From NCBI GenBank assembly GCA_949286415.1, contig CASEBV010000007.1, forward strand, positions 124,001 to 188,000: a stretch of DNA of 64,000 nt. The letters run 5' to 3'. This document shows positions 17,708 to 27,531 of this stretch, piece after piece (positions within the stretch are counted from its first letter, which is position 1; every line of letters starts with the position of its first letter). Position numbers and translations under genes: made by a program. The notes under the pieces were generated by a model. It searched no databases. It was not told the origin of the DNA and saw only the letters and a list, made by a program, of their open reading frames with translations. Source of the stretch: an uncultured Bacteroidales bacterium (GTDB lineage Bacteria; Bacteroidota; Bacteroidia; Bacteroidales; UBA932).

Positions 17708-19489
17708 TTAATTTTTTCCGAACTTATTGTTTTTAAAAAGAGTGAATCTGGCTCCGGCATAGATTATCGTCCCCATGACAGGTCCCCAGACGGCACTCGC
17801 ATCAAACGAAGACTGATGAGGGGAGATCATCCCCGTGGAAGAATCTCTGGCTCCGAGCAGGATGTCCTTCTGCCTGAATCCGGTAAGATTCTCTCCTCCG
17901 ATATAGATGTCCACAAAATCAAATCTTTTGGTCACGCGGAGATTCAGCAGAGGATATACCGGAGTATAACCTTTCTCATACAGGAGATTCCCTTCGGCAT
18001 CCCGGTGAGTGCGCATAAAGTCATAGACGCGGCACGGTCCGTTGACTGAAGCCGACACATCGAATATCCATTTTTCAAGATTCGTGGCATAGCGCAGGTC
18101 AAGCTCGCCCTTGTAACGGCTTGTCATCGGGCGCACGACAAGTCCCCTGCCCTCAAGTTCAACCCGGTCATCCGTATATCTGAATGCCGCCGTGAGAGTG
18201 AACCCGCGGAACAGGCCGGCTTTGAAAGCCACATGAAAATCGTCCGAGAACGACCGGCGCCCGTCAAGGCTGTAGAATGATATGGCATTCCGGACATGCT
18301 CATAGTCCACGACAAGCTGCTGGGCAAATACAGTCCTGGAATAGCCGAGACTTACATATGCCGGTGATGACGAGCCCAAAGGCAGATGCCAAGTAAGACT
18401 GCCCCCGAATGTCCATGAGTCTTCAAGTATGTGATCTTCAAAATCGCCGACAAACCGCTTGCCGGTCAAGAATACTCCTGTATTGTATTGGAGAGGCTCC
18501 ACATATCTGAGCGACCTGCCTGCATTGACATTGAGGCTCATCGCCTCAAACGGCCTGTACTCTATCTCCAGCTTCGGGGAAAGCCGTAGTCCGTCTCTCA
18601 AGTACCACTCTCCTTTCAGGCCTGCGGCTGCCGTCAATTTGTCCCCTGCCCTGAATTCATATTCTCCGAAAATTCCCAAAGACGCAAGATTGTCCACAGA
18701 ATGGCTATTGTACACGGCAAGCGGAAGACCGGTCTCCGGATCCGGGATTTCAGACCTTACGATACGGTCAAGAATGGTGTCGTCTCTGTCAAAAAAGCCT
18801 GAGATTCCGGCCTTCAGCCTATGGGATTCATTGAATTCCCTGTCATAAGCAAGATTGGCATACAGGGAATGCTGTTCTCCGAGCCAGGACGTCTGTCCGT
18901 ACCATGAGTCAATGTCCGTGTAGATATAATCGGCCGAGAAGGTCATATTCCCGGAATTGTCCCGGGAAAGAGGGACTTTCATTTCAATGTAACCGCCGAG
19001 CGAGCGGTCAAGGACTTCCGAGCCCCATGGATCATCGGAATGTGCTCCTTCCCATTCCTGATAGGTCAGGCGGTCATATCCTTCCTGCCCTCCGCGGCTG
19101 CCGTCATGCAATGCCCTGACGCCGAAAAGCACCTGTACCCCGTTGTCTCCGGTATATGTCCAGCTGTTGGACAGACCGAACATGAGCACTCTGGGATTGT
19201 CCATGAAACCGTCCCCGTTGCAGTCAAAGCTCCGTATATTCCCTGTGGCCTGCCCGGCAATCAGCGTGCTCCATTTCGGGCTGACGCGCAATGAGGATGA
19301 GGCATCGAAATCAATGCGCGTGTCACTCATCACCGACGCTTCAAGAGAAAGAGGGGCTTCCGCCCGGCATTCTTCCCGGAGTGTGTCCCCGGCCTCCTGC
19401 GCATGGGCGACAGGCGAAGACATCATGAAGCAAAGCCACGCCATTGCGGCAGACAGGAATGCAAATATGTTTTTCAGATATTCCGTCAT
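17708..19489 (-). CDS. TonB-dependent-receptor-like outer-membrane barrel lacking a plug domain
   Basis: 593 residues with a signal peptide (ends near VAHAQ). Immediately after it the sequence is barrel-like: SLEASVMSDTRIDFDASSSL, CNGDGFMDNPRVLMFGLSN, and the C-terminal FVDIYIGGENLTGFRQKDIL followed by a last strand (AGARFTLFKNN), as in Bacteroidota TonB-dependent receptors. There is no carboxypeptidase-like domain, TonB box or plug; usual relatives are around 700-800 residues with those parts. It may be a plug-less porin-like derivative or a deletion remnant. The oxidoreductase gene follows 7 bp downstream, so they are cotranscribed. Substrate not inferable. Confidence 0.75.
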   Translation of the reverse strand: MTEYLKNIFAFLSAAMAWLCFMMSSPVAHAQEAGDTLREECRAEAPLSLEASVMSDTRIDFDASSSLRVSPKWSTLIAGQATGNIRSFDCNGDGFMDNPRVLMFGLSNSWTYTGDNGVQVLFGVRALHDGSRGGQEGYDRLTYQEWEGAHSDDPWGSEVLDRSLGGYIEMKVPLSRDNSGNMTFSADYIYTDIDSWYGQTSWLGEQHSLYANLAYDREFNESHRLKAGISGFFDRDDTILDRIVRSEIPDPETGLPLAVYNSHSVDNLASLGIFGEYEFRAGDKLTAAAGLKGEWYLRDGLRLSPKLEIEYRPFEAMSLNVNAGRSLRYVEPLQYNTGVFLTGKRFVGDFEDHILEDSWTFGGSLTWHLPLGSSSPAYVSLGYSRTVFAQQLVVDYEHVRNAISFYSLDGRRSFSDDFHVAFKAGLFRGFTLTAAFRYTDDRVELEGRGLVVRPMTSRYKGELDLRYATNLEKWIFDVSASVNGPCRVYDFMRTHRDAEGNLLYEKGYTPVYPLLNLRVTKRFDFVDIYIGGENLTGFRQKDILLGARDSSTGMISPHQSSFDASAVWGPVMGTIIYAGARFTLFKNNKFGKN

Positions 19490-19540
19490 CTATCCGTCCT
19501 GATAAAATCCCGATATTCCGGGTCAAGAAATTCCGACTTG

Positions 19541-19548
19541 CAAAAATA
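19541..19548 (-). promoter_or_regulatory. Promoter -7 box (TATTTTTG) for the barrel-Nfn-rSAM operon
   Basis: Minus-strand TATTTTTG, full TAnnTTTG match, 52 bp before the ATG of the barrel gene. No clear -33 TTTG. Confidence 0.45.
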
Positions 19549-19569
19549 GGAAAATTCATCCGTTCTCAG

Positions 19570-19577
19570 TATATTTG
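19570..19577 (+). promoter_or_regulatory. Promoter -7 box (TATATTTG) for sppA
   Basis: TATATTTG matches TAnnTTTG, 30 bp before the sppA ATG. The nearest upstream TTG is about 29 bp away, too far for a normal -33 element. Confidence 0.45.
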
Positions 19578-19607
19578 TATGATATGATTTCATAAAATAC
19601 AATCAAG

Positions 19608-21380
19608 ATGAAAGAATTCTTCAAAATGACACTTGCCGCGATGCTGGGTGTTTTCGTTGTCAGCATCATTATGTTTCTTTTCTGCCTCATGCTGTTGGGA
19701 AGCCTTGCTTCCGTCGGAAAGTCGGAGCCCGTCATGCCGAGGTCCGCAGTACTGAAGATAGACATGGGTACATTCATTCTGACTGAACAGAATGCACAGG
19801 CAGACCCGCTTGCGGCTCTACAGAACGACAATCTTCCTCCTATAGGCATCTGGAACGCAATTACTGCCGTGAATGCAGCCGCAACCGACCCTGATGTAAA
19901 GATGATATACCTAAAGCCGGACATGGCATTGGGAGGCCTTGCCGAAATAGAAGAATTCAGGCAGGCCCTGATAAATTTCAGAAACAGCGGGAAGGCAGTG
20001 GTGTCATATATGGAGAACCCTTCCAATGCAGGATATTACCTGGCATCAGTCTCCGACAAGATCTACATGACTTCATACGAAGGAGGCATGACCATGATAA
20101 CAGGCATGTCCTCACAGCTGATTTTCCTCAAGGACATACTGGACAAGCTTGGAATCAATGTCCAGCTCATCCGCCACGGCAAATACAAGTCTGCCGGAGA
20201 GATGTTCATCAGAAATGAAATCAGCAAGGAAAACAGGGAGCAGAACCAGGAAATGGTAAGTTCTATCTGGGGTGAATGGAGCGCAGCCATGGCTCAGGCC
20301 AGAGGAATTGCCCCGGAAGCATTCAACGCACTTATAGACGGCCTTGAACTGAATTTCCCTTCCGACTATCTTGACAACGGGCTTGTGGATGAGCTCATGA
20401 GTCAGGAAGAGCTCAGGGAAAAATTGTGCACTCTCTCCGGCAACGGGAAGTTCACCGACATACCGTTTATCTCATTCCAGGATTATGTCACACTCAGGAC
20501 TGTACCTAATTTCAAGGCAAACAAAAAAATAGCCGTGATATATGCCTCCGGCGAAATCATCGAGGGGAATGACAGGACCCAGGTAGGCGGAGACAGATTC
20601 GCATCCATCATTGCGGACATAAGAAATGACGAGTCCGTGAAAGCCGTCGTATTCAGGGTAAATTCTCCGGGAGGCAGCGTTCTGGCCTCGGAAAAAATCA
20701 AGAATGAAATAGACCTTCTCAGGGCAGAGAAACCGGTCATAGCATCATTCGGCAATTATGCCGCATCGGGCGGATACTGGATTTCCAACAGCTGCGACTA
20801 TATTTTCGCAAATGCAAGCACGCTGACCGGCTCCATCGGGGTATTCAGCATGATACCGGACTTCAGCGGGACACTCAAGGACATTGCCCATGTCAACATC
20901 ACCACCATCAGTTCAAATATGCATGGAGACATGTATTCCGGGACAAGAGCCCTGGACAAGGCTGAGACAGCATACCTGCAGGCATCAGTGGAAAAAATCT
21001 ATGAAAAATTCACTGAAACCGTCGCCGACGGAAGAAACATGGATGTACAGGCTGTGGATGACATTGCGCAGGGACGGGTATGGTCAGGAGCCGATGCCAT
21101 TGAAATAGGTCTGGTGGATGAAATCGGAACACTCAACGACGCCATCCTGTATGCAGCTGATGCAGCGGGATACCCGGACCTTTCGTCATGGCAGATTGCC
21201 GAATATCCAAAACCGCTGACTACATTTGAACTTCTGTTTGAATCGCTCACAGGCGGAAACGGAGAATCCGTATTCGCAGGCACACCGCTTGAAAGCGTGG
21301 AAAAGGCATTCTCATCATGGAATGCAGAAGAAAGCGGAAAGGTCTACGCAAGAATGCCATACGAAATATCCGTCCGCTGA
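19608..21380 (+). CDS. sppA: SppA, signal peptide peptidase (67K type)
   Basis: Inner-membrane serine protease with a Ser-Lys dyad that degrades released signal peptides. 590 residues, the two-domain (long) form. One N-terminal membrane span (about residues 8-36). The expected catalytic Lys is Lys194 (RHGKYKSAGE) in the first domain, and the nucleophile Ser387 (NYAASGGYW) in the second, as in E. coli SppA. Also typical: FRVNSPGGSVLASE and TGSIGVFSMIP. Has its own -7 box and is divergent from the barrel-Nfn-rSAM unit; cutC follows 43 bp downstream. Confidence 0.95.
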   Translation: MKEFFKMTLAAMLGVFVVSIIMFLFCLMLLGSLASVGKSEPVMPRSAVLKIDMGTFILTEQNAQADPLAALQNDNLPPIGIWNAITAVNAAATDPDVKMIYLKPDMALGGLAEIEEFRQALINFRNSGKAVVSYMENPSNAGYYLASVSDKIYMTSYEGGMTMITGMSSQLIFLKDILDKLGINVQLIRHGKYKSAGEMFIRNEISKENREQNQEMVSSIWGEWSAAMAQARGIAPEAFNALIDGLELNFPSDYLDNGLVDELMSQEELREKLCTLSGNGKFTDIPFISFQDYVTLRTVPNFKANKKIAVIYASGEIIEGNDRTQVGGDRFASIIADIRNDESVKAVVFRVNSPGGSVLASEKIKNEIDLLRAEKPVIASFGNYAASGGYWISNSCDYIFANASTLTGSIGVFSMIPDFSGTLKDIAHVNITTISSNMHGDMYSGTRALDKAETAYLQASVEKIYEKFTETVADGRNMDVQAVDDIAQGRVWSGADAIEIGLVDEIGTLNDAILYAADAAGYPDLSSWQIAEYPKPLTTFELLFESLTGGNGESVFAGTPLESVEKAFSSWNAEESGKVYARMPYEISVR

Positions 21381-21423
21381 CATATCATCAACTGCCCGCA
21401 GAGGCAGGCACCGGAAGCCGATT

Positions 21424-22176
21424 ATGGAAAGAAGCCATTTCAAGATAGAAATATGTTCCGGCTCTGTCCTGAGCTGCATTGCCGCCAGAGACGGCGGGGC
21501 CGACAGAGTGGAACTTTGTGCGGGAATGCCGGAAGGAGGGACAACTCCTTCCTCCGGCATGATACGCAGAAGCCGGGAAGTTCTTGGACCATTGGGACTG
21601 AATGTAATAATCAGACCGCGCGGAGGAGATTTCCTGTACAGCGACAGCGAAATCAAGCAGATGGAATATGACATCTATGCAGCACAGGAAGCAGGAGCCG
21701 ACGGCCTTGTCTTCGGGGCACTGACTGAAGATGGGGATGTGGACGAACGCGCAATGACAATCCTGATGACGGCCGCAGGAGATCTTCCCGTCACATTCCA
21801 CCGAGCCTTTGACCATACGAAGAATCCTTTTGAAGCAATGGAGAAAATCATCAGTTTCGGATGCAGCAGGATATTGACATCCGGCTGCCGTCCGACAGCA
21901 GGTGAAGGCACGGAGCTTCTCAAGGATTTGACGGTCAAGTCTGCCGGAAGAATCTCCATAATGCCGGGCAGCGGCATCAATTCCTGCAACATCGCGACTG
22001 TTGCCTCCGGAACAGGCGCACACGAGTTTCATCTCTCGGCGCGCAGACCCGTTCAGAGCAAAATGAAATTTCGCCGCCCGGAGGTCGTCATGGGCGGCGA
22101 AAAAGATTTCTATTCTCTTATGGAAACTGACAGCAATGAAGTGAGGGCTGCCATTGCGGCTCTTGAAAGCCTCTAG
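21424..22176 (+). CDS. cutC: CutC family protein
   Basis: TIM-barrel protein of the CutC family, once linked to copper homeostasis; biochemical role unsettled. 250 residues from ATG 21424-21426. Family landmarks: FKIEICSGSVLSCIAARDGGADRVELCAG (strand 1), VIIRPRGGDFLYS, DGLVFGALTEDGDVD, VTFHRAFDH, RILTSGCRPTA and EFHLSAR. The open frame extends upstream into sppA without family similarity. The TAG stop overlaps the stop of the convergent transglutaminase gene by four bases. Confidence 0.93.
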   Translation: MERSHFKIEICSGSVLSCIAARDGGADRVELCAGMPEGGTTPSSGMIRRSREVLGPLGLNVIIRPRGGDFLYSDSEIKQMEYDIYAAQEAGADGLVFGALTEDGDVDERAMTILMTAAGDLPVTFHRAFDHTKNPFEAMEKIISFGCSRILTSGCRPTAGEGTELLKDLTVKSAGRISIMPGSGINSCNIATVASGTGAHEFHLSARRPVQSKMKFRRPEVVMGGEKDFYSLMETDSNEVRAAIAALESL

Positions 22177-24833
22177 AGGCTTTTCGACACTTTCACAAGC
22201 CTTTCTCCAAGACCAATCGAATACCCCTGGGAAAAGAAGACCACTCTGTTGAATGTGTCCGCTACGGTCACAAGCGGAAGCATGCCGTTCCCTCTGAGGT
22301 CCATCCCGGCCATCATCATTTCTCTCATTGAGCCGTCACTGTCCAAGCCATAGCTGACTGTTGACGGAAGAGAATATTTGTCAGAGTCAAAGCGTCTCCA
22401 GTCATCTTCAGTGGCAAATATCACCAGAAGGGGACGCCCCCACGCCTCAAGTTCGGCAGCGGCTGCAGAAATGTCCCTCATCGCATGGTCGACGGGCTCA
22501 CGGCCATAATCCGCAAGGACAACGGCAAAGTAGCCGCGACCTGTTTCAGAAAGCACTGATTTCCTTTCTTTTGTGCACACCGCATCTTTTGACGGAGAAG
22601 GGACCTTGTCGTAAAGAGCCTCGGAATTGAATGAGCCTATGACGCGGTATTGGGACGGGTCATCGCGGACAACAAGTTCTGATACAGTAGTCCGCCCTGT
22701 CTCAATCCGAAAGAAATCCACATCGGCAAGCACATTGCCTCCTGACATCCTTGCGCCTGAAACCAAGGCATATATGCCCTCCGGCAACTCTGCACCTGCG
22801 GCAAAGTCAGTCTTCCATGTGGCGGACTCAGGGAAATTCAGCAGGGAGAATGTCCCGTTTTCCAGTCTGGACAATGTGAAATGCCTGTAGTATTGAGGAT
22901 TCTCAAGAAGAGGTATAGGAGAAAATTCCAGTTTGAGGATACCGGTCCTGGCGGCGGTTTGGGCAGCTGCATCAAAATCCACATCATAGGTCTGTCCGTC
23001 ATGTCTGTATCTGACGGTCCCTGTCACCGGATCTTTCCATGCAGGCACGCCGGATGTACGACAGAGGGAAACAAAAAATATTTCACGGGAATCCCTGTCG
23101 GCGACCCTTGTCCGCCACACCTCCGACGGGCGTATCTGAACATATTTCATCGATATGGAATCCATCAGTTCAAGACTGTCACGGCACCATCCGACCAAAG
23201 AAGAAGGGTCCTCAGCAATGGAGGCAAGCATATCTTCGGGAACTGCGGCCCTGAGATATCCCCTGAAAGGCGAAAGCAATTCCGAAGACACTCTCGGACA
23301 ATAGACCATGATATCCTTCTCCCCAGCAGGAGTATTGAAAAGGTGATCCTCGAATACGGAAGAAGGAGTATCCCTCAAGTCCTTCTCAGACACCGACTTG
23401 AGCAAAGCAAGGGCATCGCCCGTACGGCCGAGGGACAAGGCGGATGCCAAAAAGGATGTGATTTCTTCATGATTTCCTCTTGAGGAGACAAGCAATGCGG
23501 CAGCCTCCGCAGGAAGGCCATTGTCTGCGCAGTATGCTTCTGCCCGGGCGCGGTCAAAGAATGTGTCGGTGTATGCATTCCTGAGCGAATCCTCCTGTGC
23601 CATTCTCATGTCATTCATGGCTCTCTGCTCCGGTGTCACCTCAGGCAGGACGGCATTCTCGACCGGAGGAACAGATTCAAAGGCAAGATGCCCCGGAATG
23701 TTCCCGTCATTATACGAAAGAGTAACGGTAAGATTACTGTCCTTGCCGAATGAGACCTTTGAGAAGCCATAATTTTCACCGTCAGTGGCATAGACGACCA
23801 TATCCCCGAGGCCTGCCGTAAGATATGAACGGCCGGCATCATCAGCAGTCTTTACCGCCACCGGATAAAATTCGGCATAATTATATAGTCTGTACTCGAC
23901 CCTGGCTCCCGGCACAGGCGCTCCGGAAAGGTCCTGTACAGTGACATCCAGCCTGGCCGATTCCGGGGCATAATTGCGTATTACATTGATTTCCGTATAA
24001 TTCGGAGAAACGGACACAACCTCTTCAGGCCCGTCGTAGCGTCCGAAAACCTTTGTGTGCATCAGCATGCCGCGGCTTGCAGGAGCATTGAACCAGCCGA
24101 GGTCAAGGACCGGCTCCGGCTCGCAGGCACCGAGGAAATGCCATTCTCCGTCGGCCCAGGCCTCAACCCAGGCGTGATTGTCATCAGTATGTGCCCATCT
24201 CGGAGTATAGACCTGCCGCGCCGGAATGGCCACCGACCTGAGGGCCGCAACCAGAAAGGTGGACTCCTCCCCGCATCTGCCGTAAGCTGTCCTTACTGTC
24301 GCAAGTGGAGAACTCGTCCGGGAATCAGACGGCTGATATACCGCTTTCTCATGGCACCAGTGGTTGACTTCAAGAATGGCATCCTTCATGGAAAGGCCTG
24401 CAAGACGCGGGGCAAGCTCCTTGTAGAAAACCGTCCTTGATGTGTCAAGATTCTCATTGTTGACTCTGACAGGAAGCACAAAATGCCTCAATTCCCGTTC
24501 CGGAACGGATTTTCCCCACGGCATTGTCCTGACAGCCTGCTGTGTCAGCCGGAAATTGTCAAGATAATATTCCGCCGGATAATTCAGGATATCACCCAGC
24601 GGCATATATGAATAAAGAAATTCCATCGCCTCTTTTTCGGCTTTTGTGAGAGACATGGAATCCAGACAGATGCCGGCTTTCTCCATAAGGACGGCCCTGG
24701 ACTTGAAATCGTCTTCAACGGCACGAAGGTATGCCTTGTCGGAAATGAATCCTCCTGAACATGACACCAGCAGCAGAAGGCATGCGGCAAAAGCAGCCAG
24801 GCACGGAATAACAGCAGTAAGTACTTTCTTCAT
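22173..24833 (-). CDS. Transglutaminase-fold lipoprotein
   Basis: 886 residues. Signal peptide with lipobox LLVSC (Cys25). A transglutaminase-like core at about residues 140-250 has Cys187 (YGRCGEESTFLVAALRSV) and His220 (HTDDNHAWVEAW); the third position is in GACEPEP, with Glu where Asp is common. After it come beta-rich, Ig/carboxypeptidase-regulatory-like segments (DLSGAPVPGARVEYRLYNYAEF) and a C-terminal thioredoxin-like segment. Relatives in Bacteroidales are surface or periplasmic proteins of unknown substrate. Last gene of a proS-DUF3078-tilS run (24 bp after tilS). Confidence 0.8.
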   Translation of the reverse strand: MKKVLTAVIPCLAAFAACLLLLVSCSGGFISDKAYLRAVEDDFKSRAVLMEKAGICLDSMSLTKAEKEAMEFLYSYMPLGDILNYPAEYYLDNFRLTQQAVRTMPWGKSVPERELRHFVLPVRVNNENLDTSRTVFYKELAPRLAGLSMKDAILEVNHWCHEKAVYQPSDSRTSSPLATVRTAYGRCGEESTFLVAALRSVAIPARQVYTPRWAHTDDNHAWVEAWADGEWHFLGACEPEPVLDLGWFNAPASRGMLMHTKVFGRYDGPEEVVSVSPNYTEINVIRNYAPESARLDVTVQDLSGAPVPGARVEYRLYNYAEFYPVAVKTADDAGRSYLTAGLGDMVVYATDGENYGFSKVSFGKDSNLTVTLSYNDGNIPGHLAFESVPPVENAVLPEVTPEQRAMNDMRMAQEDSLRNAYTDTFFDRARAEAYCADNGLPAEAAALLVSSRGNHEEITSFLASALSLGRTGDALALLKSVSEKDLRDTPSSVFEDHLFNTPAGEKDIMVYCPRVSSELLSPFRGYLRAAVPEDMLASIAEDPSSLVGWCRDSLELMDSISMKYVQIRPSEVWRTRVADRDSREIFFVSLCRTSGVPAWKDPVTGTVRYRHDGQTYDVDFDAAAQTAARTGILKLEFSPIPLLENPQYYRHFTLSRLENGTFSLLNFPESATWKTDFAAGAELPEGIYALVSGARMSGGNVLADVDFFRIETGRTTVSELVVRDDPSQYRVIGSFNSEALYDKVPSPSKDAVCTKERKSVLSETGRGYFAVVLADYGREPVDHAMRDISAAAAELEAWGRPLLVIFATEDDWRRFDSDKYSLPSTVSYGLDSDGSMREMMMAGMDLRGNGMLPLVTVADTFNRVVFFSQGYSIGLGERLVKVSKSL

Positions 24834-24857
24834 AATATCAATATTGTCAACTAATTG

Positions 24858-26366
24858 TCAATGGCCGGCATTTCTCGTCAGCATTATGACATTTTCTGTA
24901 TCTGCATCTATTTTCACAGACTCGTCAATTCTCGTTCCCGCCACGGCAATGACATGATGTTCAGGCTCATCAGCATTTCCTGATTCTGCTGGCTTTTCCC
25001 TCGGGGCGTCAAAGGCAGGAGGCTTTACCAGCATCACGGCCTGTTCCTTTTCAATCTGCCCGTATTTAAGGTCCGTGAACAGGTCACTGATTTTCTTCCG
25101 GCCCTTCATCCCGAACGGGACAATCCAGTCTCCTGGCATCCATCGTCTGAGCAGCAGGGGGAAGTCAGCCTTGTCCTTGTCGAAAACCAGCACGCCTGCC
25201 GGCTGACGCAGAGTATGGATATCACTTCTACGACATACCTTTACAGAAAATGAAGAACCGTTGAAAAAATAATCTCCCGCCCCTCTGATGACCATTATCG
25301 GTTCAGATTCCGATATGACCGTTCCGGCCGGACGCCGTTCAGGAAATCCGGGACATGAAGGAGCCATCTCTGTTTTTCTGATGACAATCCGGTCAGAAGA
25401 TGTGAACAATTCATATTTTTCTGACGAGAATTTCTTTCCTGCAACCGTGTCTGACTCGGAAAGGACCCTTGCCAACGACTGGACGGCGGATGAATTGAAG
25501 CCGTAAGGTTCAAGAAGACGATAAAGCATGTATCGCCAGTGCCGGAGGGACATCAGGCTCCGGATGCAGATACGGCATCCGCCGGAGGCATCACAAGTGT
25601 CCGCGACTTCTGGGCGATGTGACTCAAAATAGTCGTCGGCGACATCGCAGACTTCCGAAAAATATCCGATTTCCCGGCCGACTGTCTTTACGAAAGATGG
25701 ATTTATGGACGAGAAGACCGGGAAAACCAGATTCCTTATCTTGTTTCTCCTGTATTCCGTCCCGGAATTGGTACTGTCATCATGATAGGCGATGCCGCGT
25801 GACATCACATACCCTTCAATCTGCTGTCGGGTAAAATGAAGCATGGGACGGATAAGCGGGACAGGGGCACAGCCTTCCTCCCGGAACGGGACAAAGCCGG
25901 ACTCTTCCATACCCGCAATGCCTCTGATGCCTGTCCCTCTCAAAAGATTGAGGAACAAGGTCTCGACATTGTCGTTTGCATTATGGGCGACAGCCACGCA
26001 GCAATATCCTTTCTCTCTGGCAAGAGAGGCAAACCACCTGTACCTCAGTTCCCTTGCCGCCATCTCGATGCTGATGGACCCGGATACGGCAAATGCCGCA
26101 GTATCAAAACTCCGGGAATGAAACGGCACATTGTTTTTCTCCGCCCAGCTGCGGACAAAAGCCTCGTCCGAGTCGCTTTCCTCTCCCCTGAGACGGAAAT
26201 TGCAATGGGCTACGGCAAAGTCAGGATATGACAATGCATGGCGGAAAAGCTCTGCCATGCACATGGAATCTATGCCGCCGCTGACAGCAAGCAGTACAGG
26301 CTTTTCCCCGGCATCAGGAACACCGGCCAACAGCCGAGACAGGCGGGAATCAAACCTGGACTGCAT
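24858..26366 (-). CDS. tilS: TilS, tRNA(Ile)-lysidine synthetase
   Basis: Modifies C34 of the CAU-anticodon tRNA-Ile to lysidine so that it reads AUA. 502 residues. The PP-loop is VSGGIDSM (residues 28-35); AHCNFRLRGEESDSDE and VAVAHNANDNVETLFLNLLRG are TilS signatures, and the C-terminal domain includes WMPGDWIVPFGMKGRKKISDLF. I start at ATG 26364-26366; a TTG three codons upstream overlaps the DUF3078 stop. Essential in most bacteria. Confidence 0.94.
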   Translation of the reverse strand: MQSRFDSRLSRLLAGVPDAGEKPVLLAVSGGIDSMCMAELFRHALSYPDFAVAHCNFRLRGEESDSDEAFVRSWAEKNNVPFHSRSFDTAAFAVSGSISIEMAARELRYRWFASLAREKGYCCVAVAHNANDNVETLFLNLLRGTGIRGIAGMEESGFVPFREEGCAPVPLIRPMLHFTRQQIEGYVMSRGIAYHDDSTNSGTEYRRNKIRNLVFPVFSSINPSFVKTVGREIGYFSEVCDVADDYFESHRPEVADTCDASGGCRICIRSLMSLRHWRYMLYRLLEPYGFNSSAVQSLARVLSESDTVAGKKFSSEKYELFTSSDRIVIRKTEMAPSCPGFPERRPAGTVISESEPIMVIRGAGDYFFNGSSFSVKVCRRSDIHTLRQPAGVLVFDKDKADFPLLLRRWMPGDWIVPFGMKGRKKISDLFTDLKYGQIEKEQAVMLVKPPAFDAPREKPAESGNADEPEHHVIAVAGTRIDESVKIDADTENVIMLTRNAGH

Positions 26367-26371
26367 GATTG

Positions 26372-27475
26372 TCAATAATTCTTTGATGCGAATGTATATA
26401 CGAATCCGAATGAGAGGGATTCCTTGAACTGTACCCTCTGCTTCCCTTCACGGCCTGCCTTGATGTCATCCTGGGTCTGGATGATGATGTCATCGTCATA
26501 GATGAGGTTGGTCATGATGGTGAACGAGAAGAACTTGGCTATCTTCCAGTCTATCCTGTTGTCCCAGTTGACACGAAGGTTCTGAGGCTTGTCAAGATAG
26601 TCCGAGAAGAGAACTACCTGTGACGAAAAGGCGAAATTGTCATTGACATTGACCTTGAAATCCACCTTCAGCTGGGCACCGAACTCGAATTTTGCCGCCT
26701 TGTAGACATTGCCGTCAATATTCCCGTCACCATCCTTCGGCAAATCCGCTTCAGCCTTACCTTCATATTCCTTTTTCAGGGGCTGGCCGTAGGATTTTCT
26801 CAGGAAAGGATCGTCAACAATTACAAAACCTCCCGTAACTGGGGCGAAATTGACTGAAAGCCACTTGAGGGGCTTGTAATCCATACCGAGCGCAAGATTG
26901 GTGTATGCAGGAGACAGAAGTCCGGACTTGAGCACCCTTGCGTCCTTCCAGTCCTCTTTGGTATATTCTTCGCCCGGATCAAGGGTACGGGTAGGAGTAG
27001 GAAAGTCGTAAGTATTCGAGAACTGCGACCTGAAATTGAATTCGGCTGAATAATACAGGTTCTTTGTAGCAGTATACCCCCATTTGCTCTCAAGATAAAT
27101 CCTGTCGTCGGTCTTCTGCAGGATGGGCTTGTCTGCGGAATAGAGGAAGCCATAGTCAAGCTGGAGACGGTTGTTCCAGAACATCTCGCCTTTGGTATAG
27201 TTGGCATTGGCGTCAATGAATGTCTTGAGAGACACTGTGTTGTATCCACCGGCCGCCCAATTGGTCAAAGATGTCTGGCCGAGGTCAAGCTTAGTCTGAA
27301 GAGATGTCTTCCAATACTTTGCGGCAGGCTCTTTCGGAGCTTCGGCTTCAGGAGCAGACTGGATGGCCTCAGCGGCAGCTGCGGCAGCTTTCTGGGCTTC
27401 GGAGATGTCTTCCTGGGCGAACGCGGCAAAAGTCATGGATACCGCAAAGATACTTACGAATAATTTCTTCAGCAT
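26372..27475 (-). CDS. DUF3078 outer-membrane barrel-like protein
   Basis: 367 residues with a cleavable signal peptide (MLKKLFVSIFAVSMTFAAFA). An Ala/Glu-rich linker follows, then the DUF3078 start (YWKTSLQTKLDLGQTSLTNW) with the conserved WAAGGYNTVSL. The rest has alternating aromatic strands and ends in FGFVYTFASKNY, suggesting a beta-barrel in the outer membrane. Function of the family is unknown. Lies between proS (56 bp) and tilS on the same strand. Confidence 0.85.
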   Translation of the reverse strand: MLKKLFVSIFAVSMTFAAFAQEDISEAQKAAAAAAEAIQSAPEAEAPKEPAAKYWKTSLQTKLDLGQTSLTNWAAGGYNTVSLKTFIDANANYTKGEMFWNNRLQLDYGFLYSADKPILQKTDDRIYLESKWGYTATKNLYYSAEFNFRSQFSNTYDFPTPTRTLDPGEEYTKEDWKDARVLKSGLLSPAYTNLALGMDYKPLKWLSVNFAPVTGGFVIVDDPFLRKSYGQPLKKEYEGKAEADLPKDGDGNIDGNVYKAAKFEFGAQLKVDFKVNVNDNFAFSSQVVLFSDYLDKPQNLRVNWDNRIDWKIAKFFSFTIMTNLIYDDDIIIQTQDDIKAGREGKQRVQFKESLSFGFVYTFASKNY

Positions 27476-27531
27476 AAAATCAGAATTAAACTAAATAATA
27501 TCAAACTTCACCAAATGGAATCCGCCGTGAA

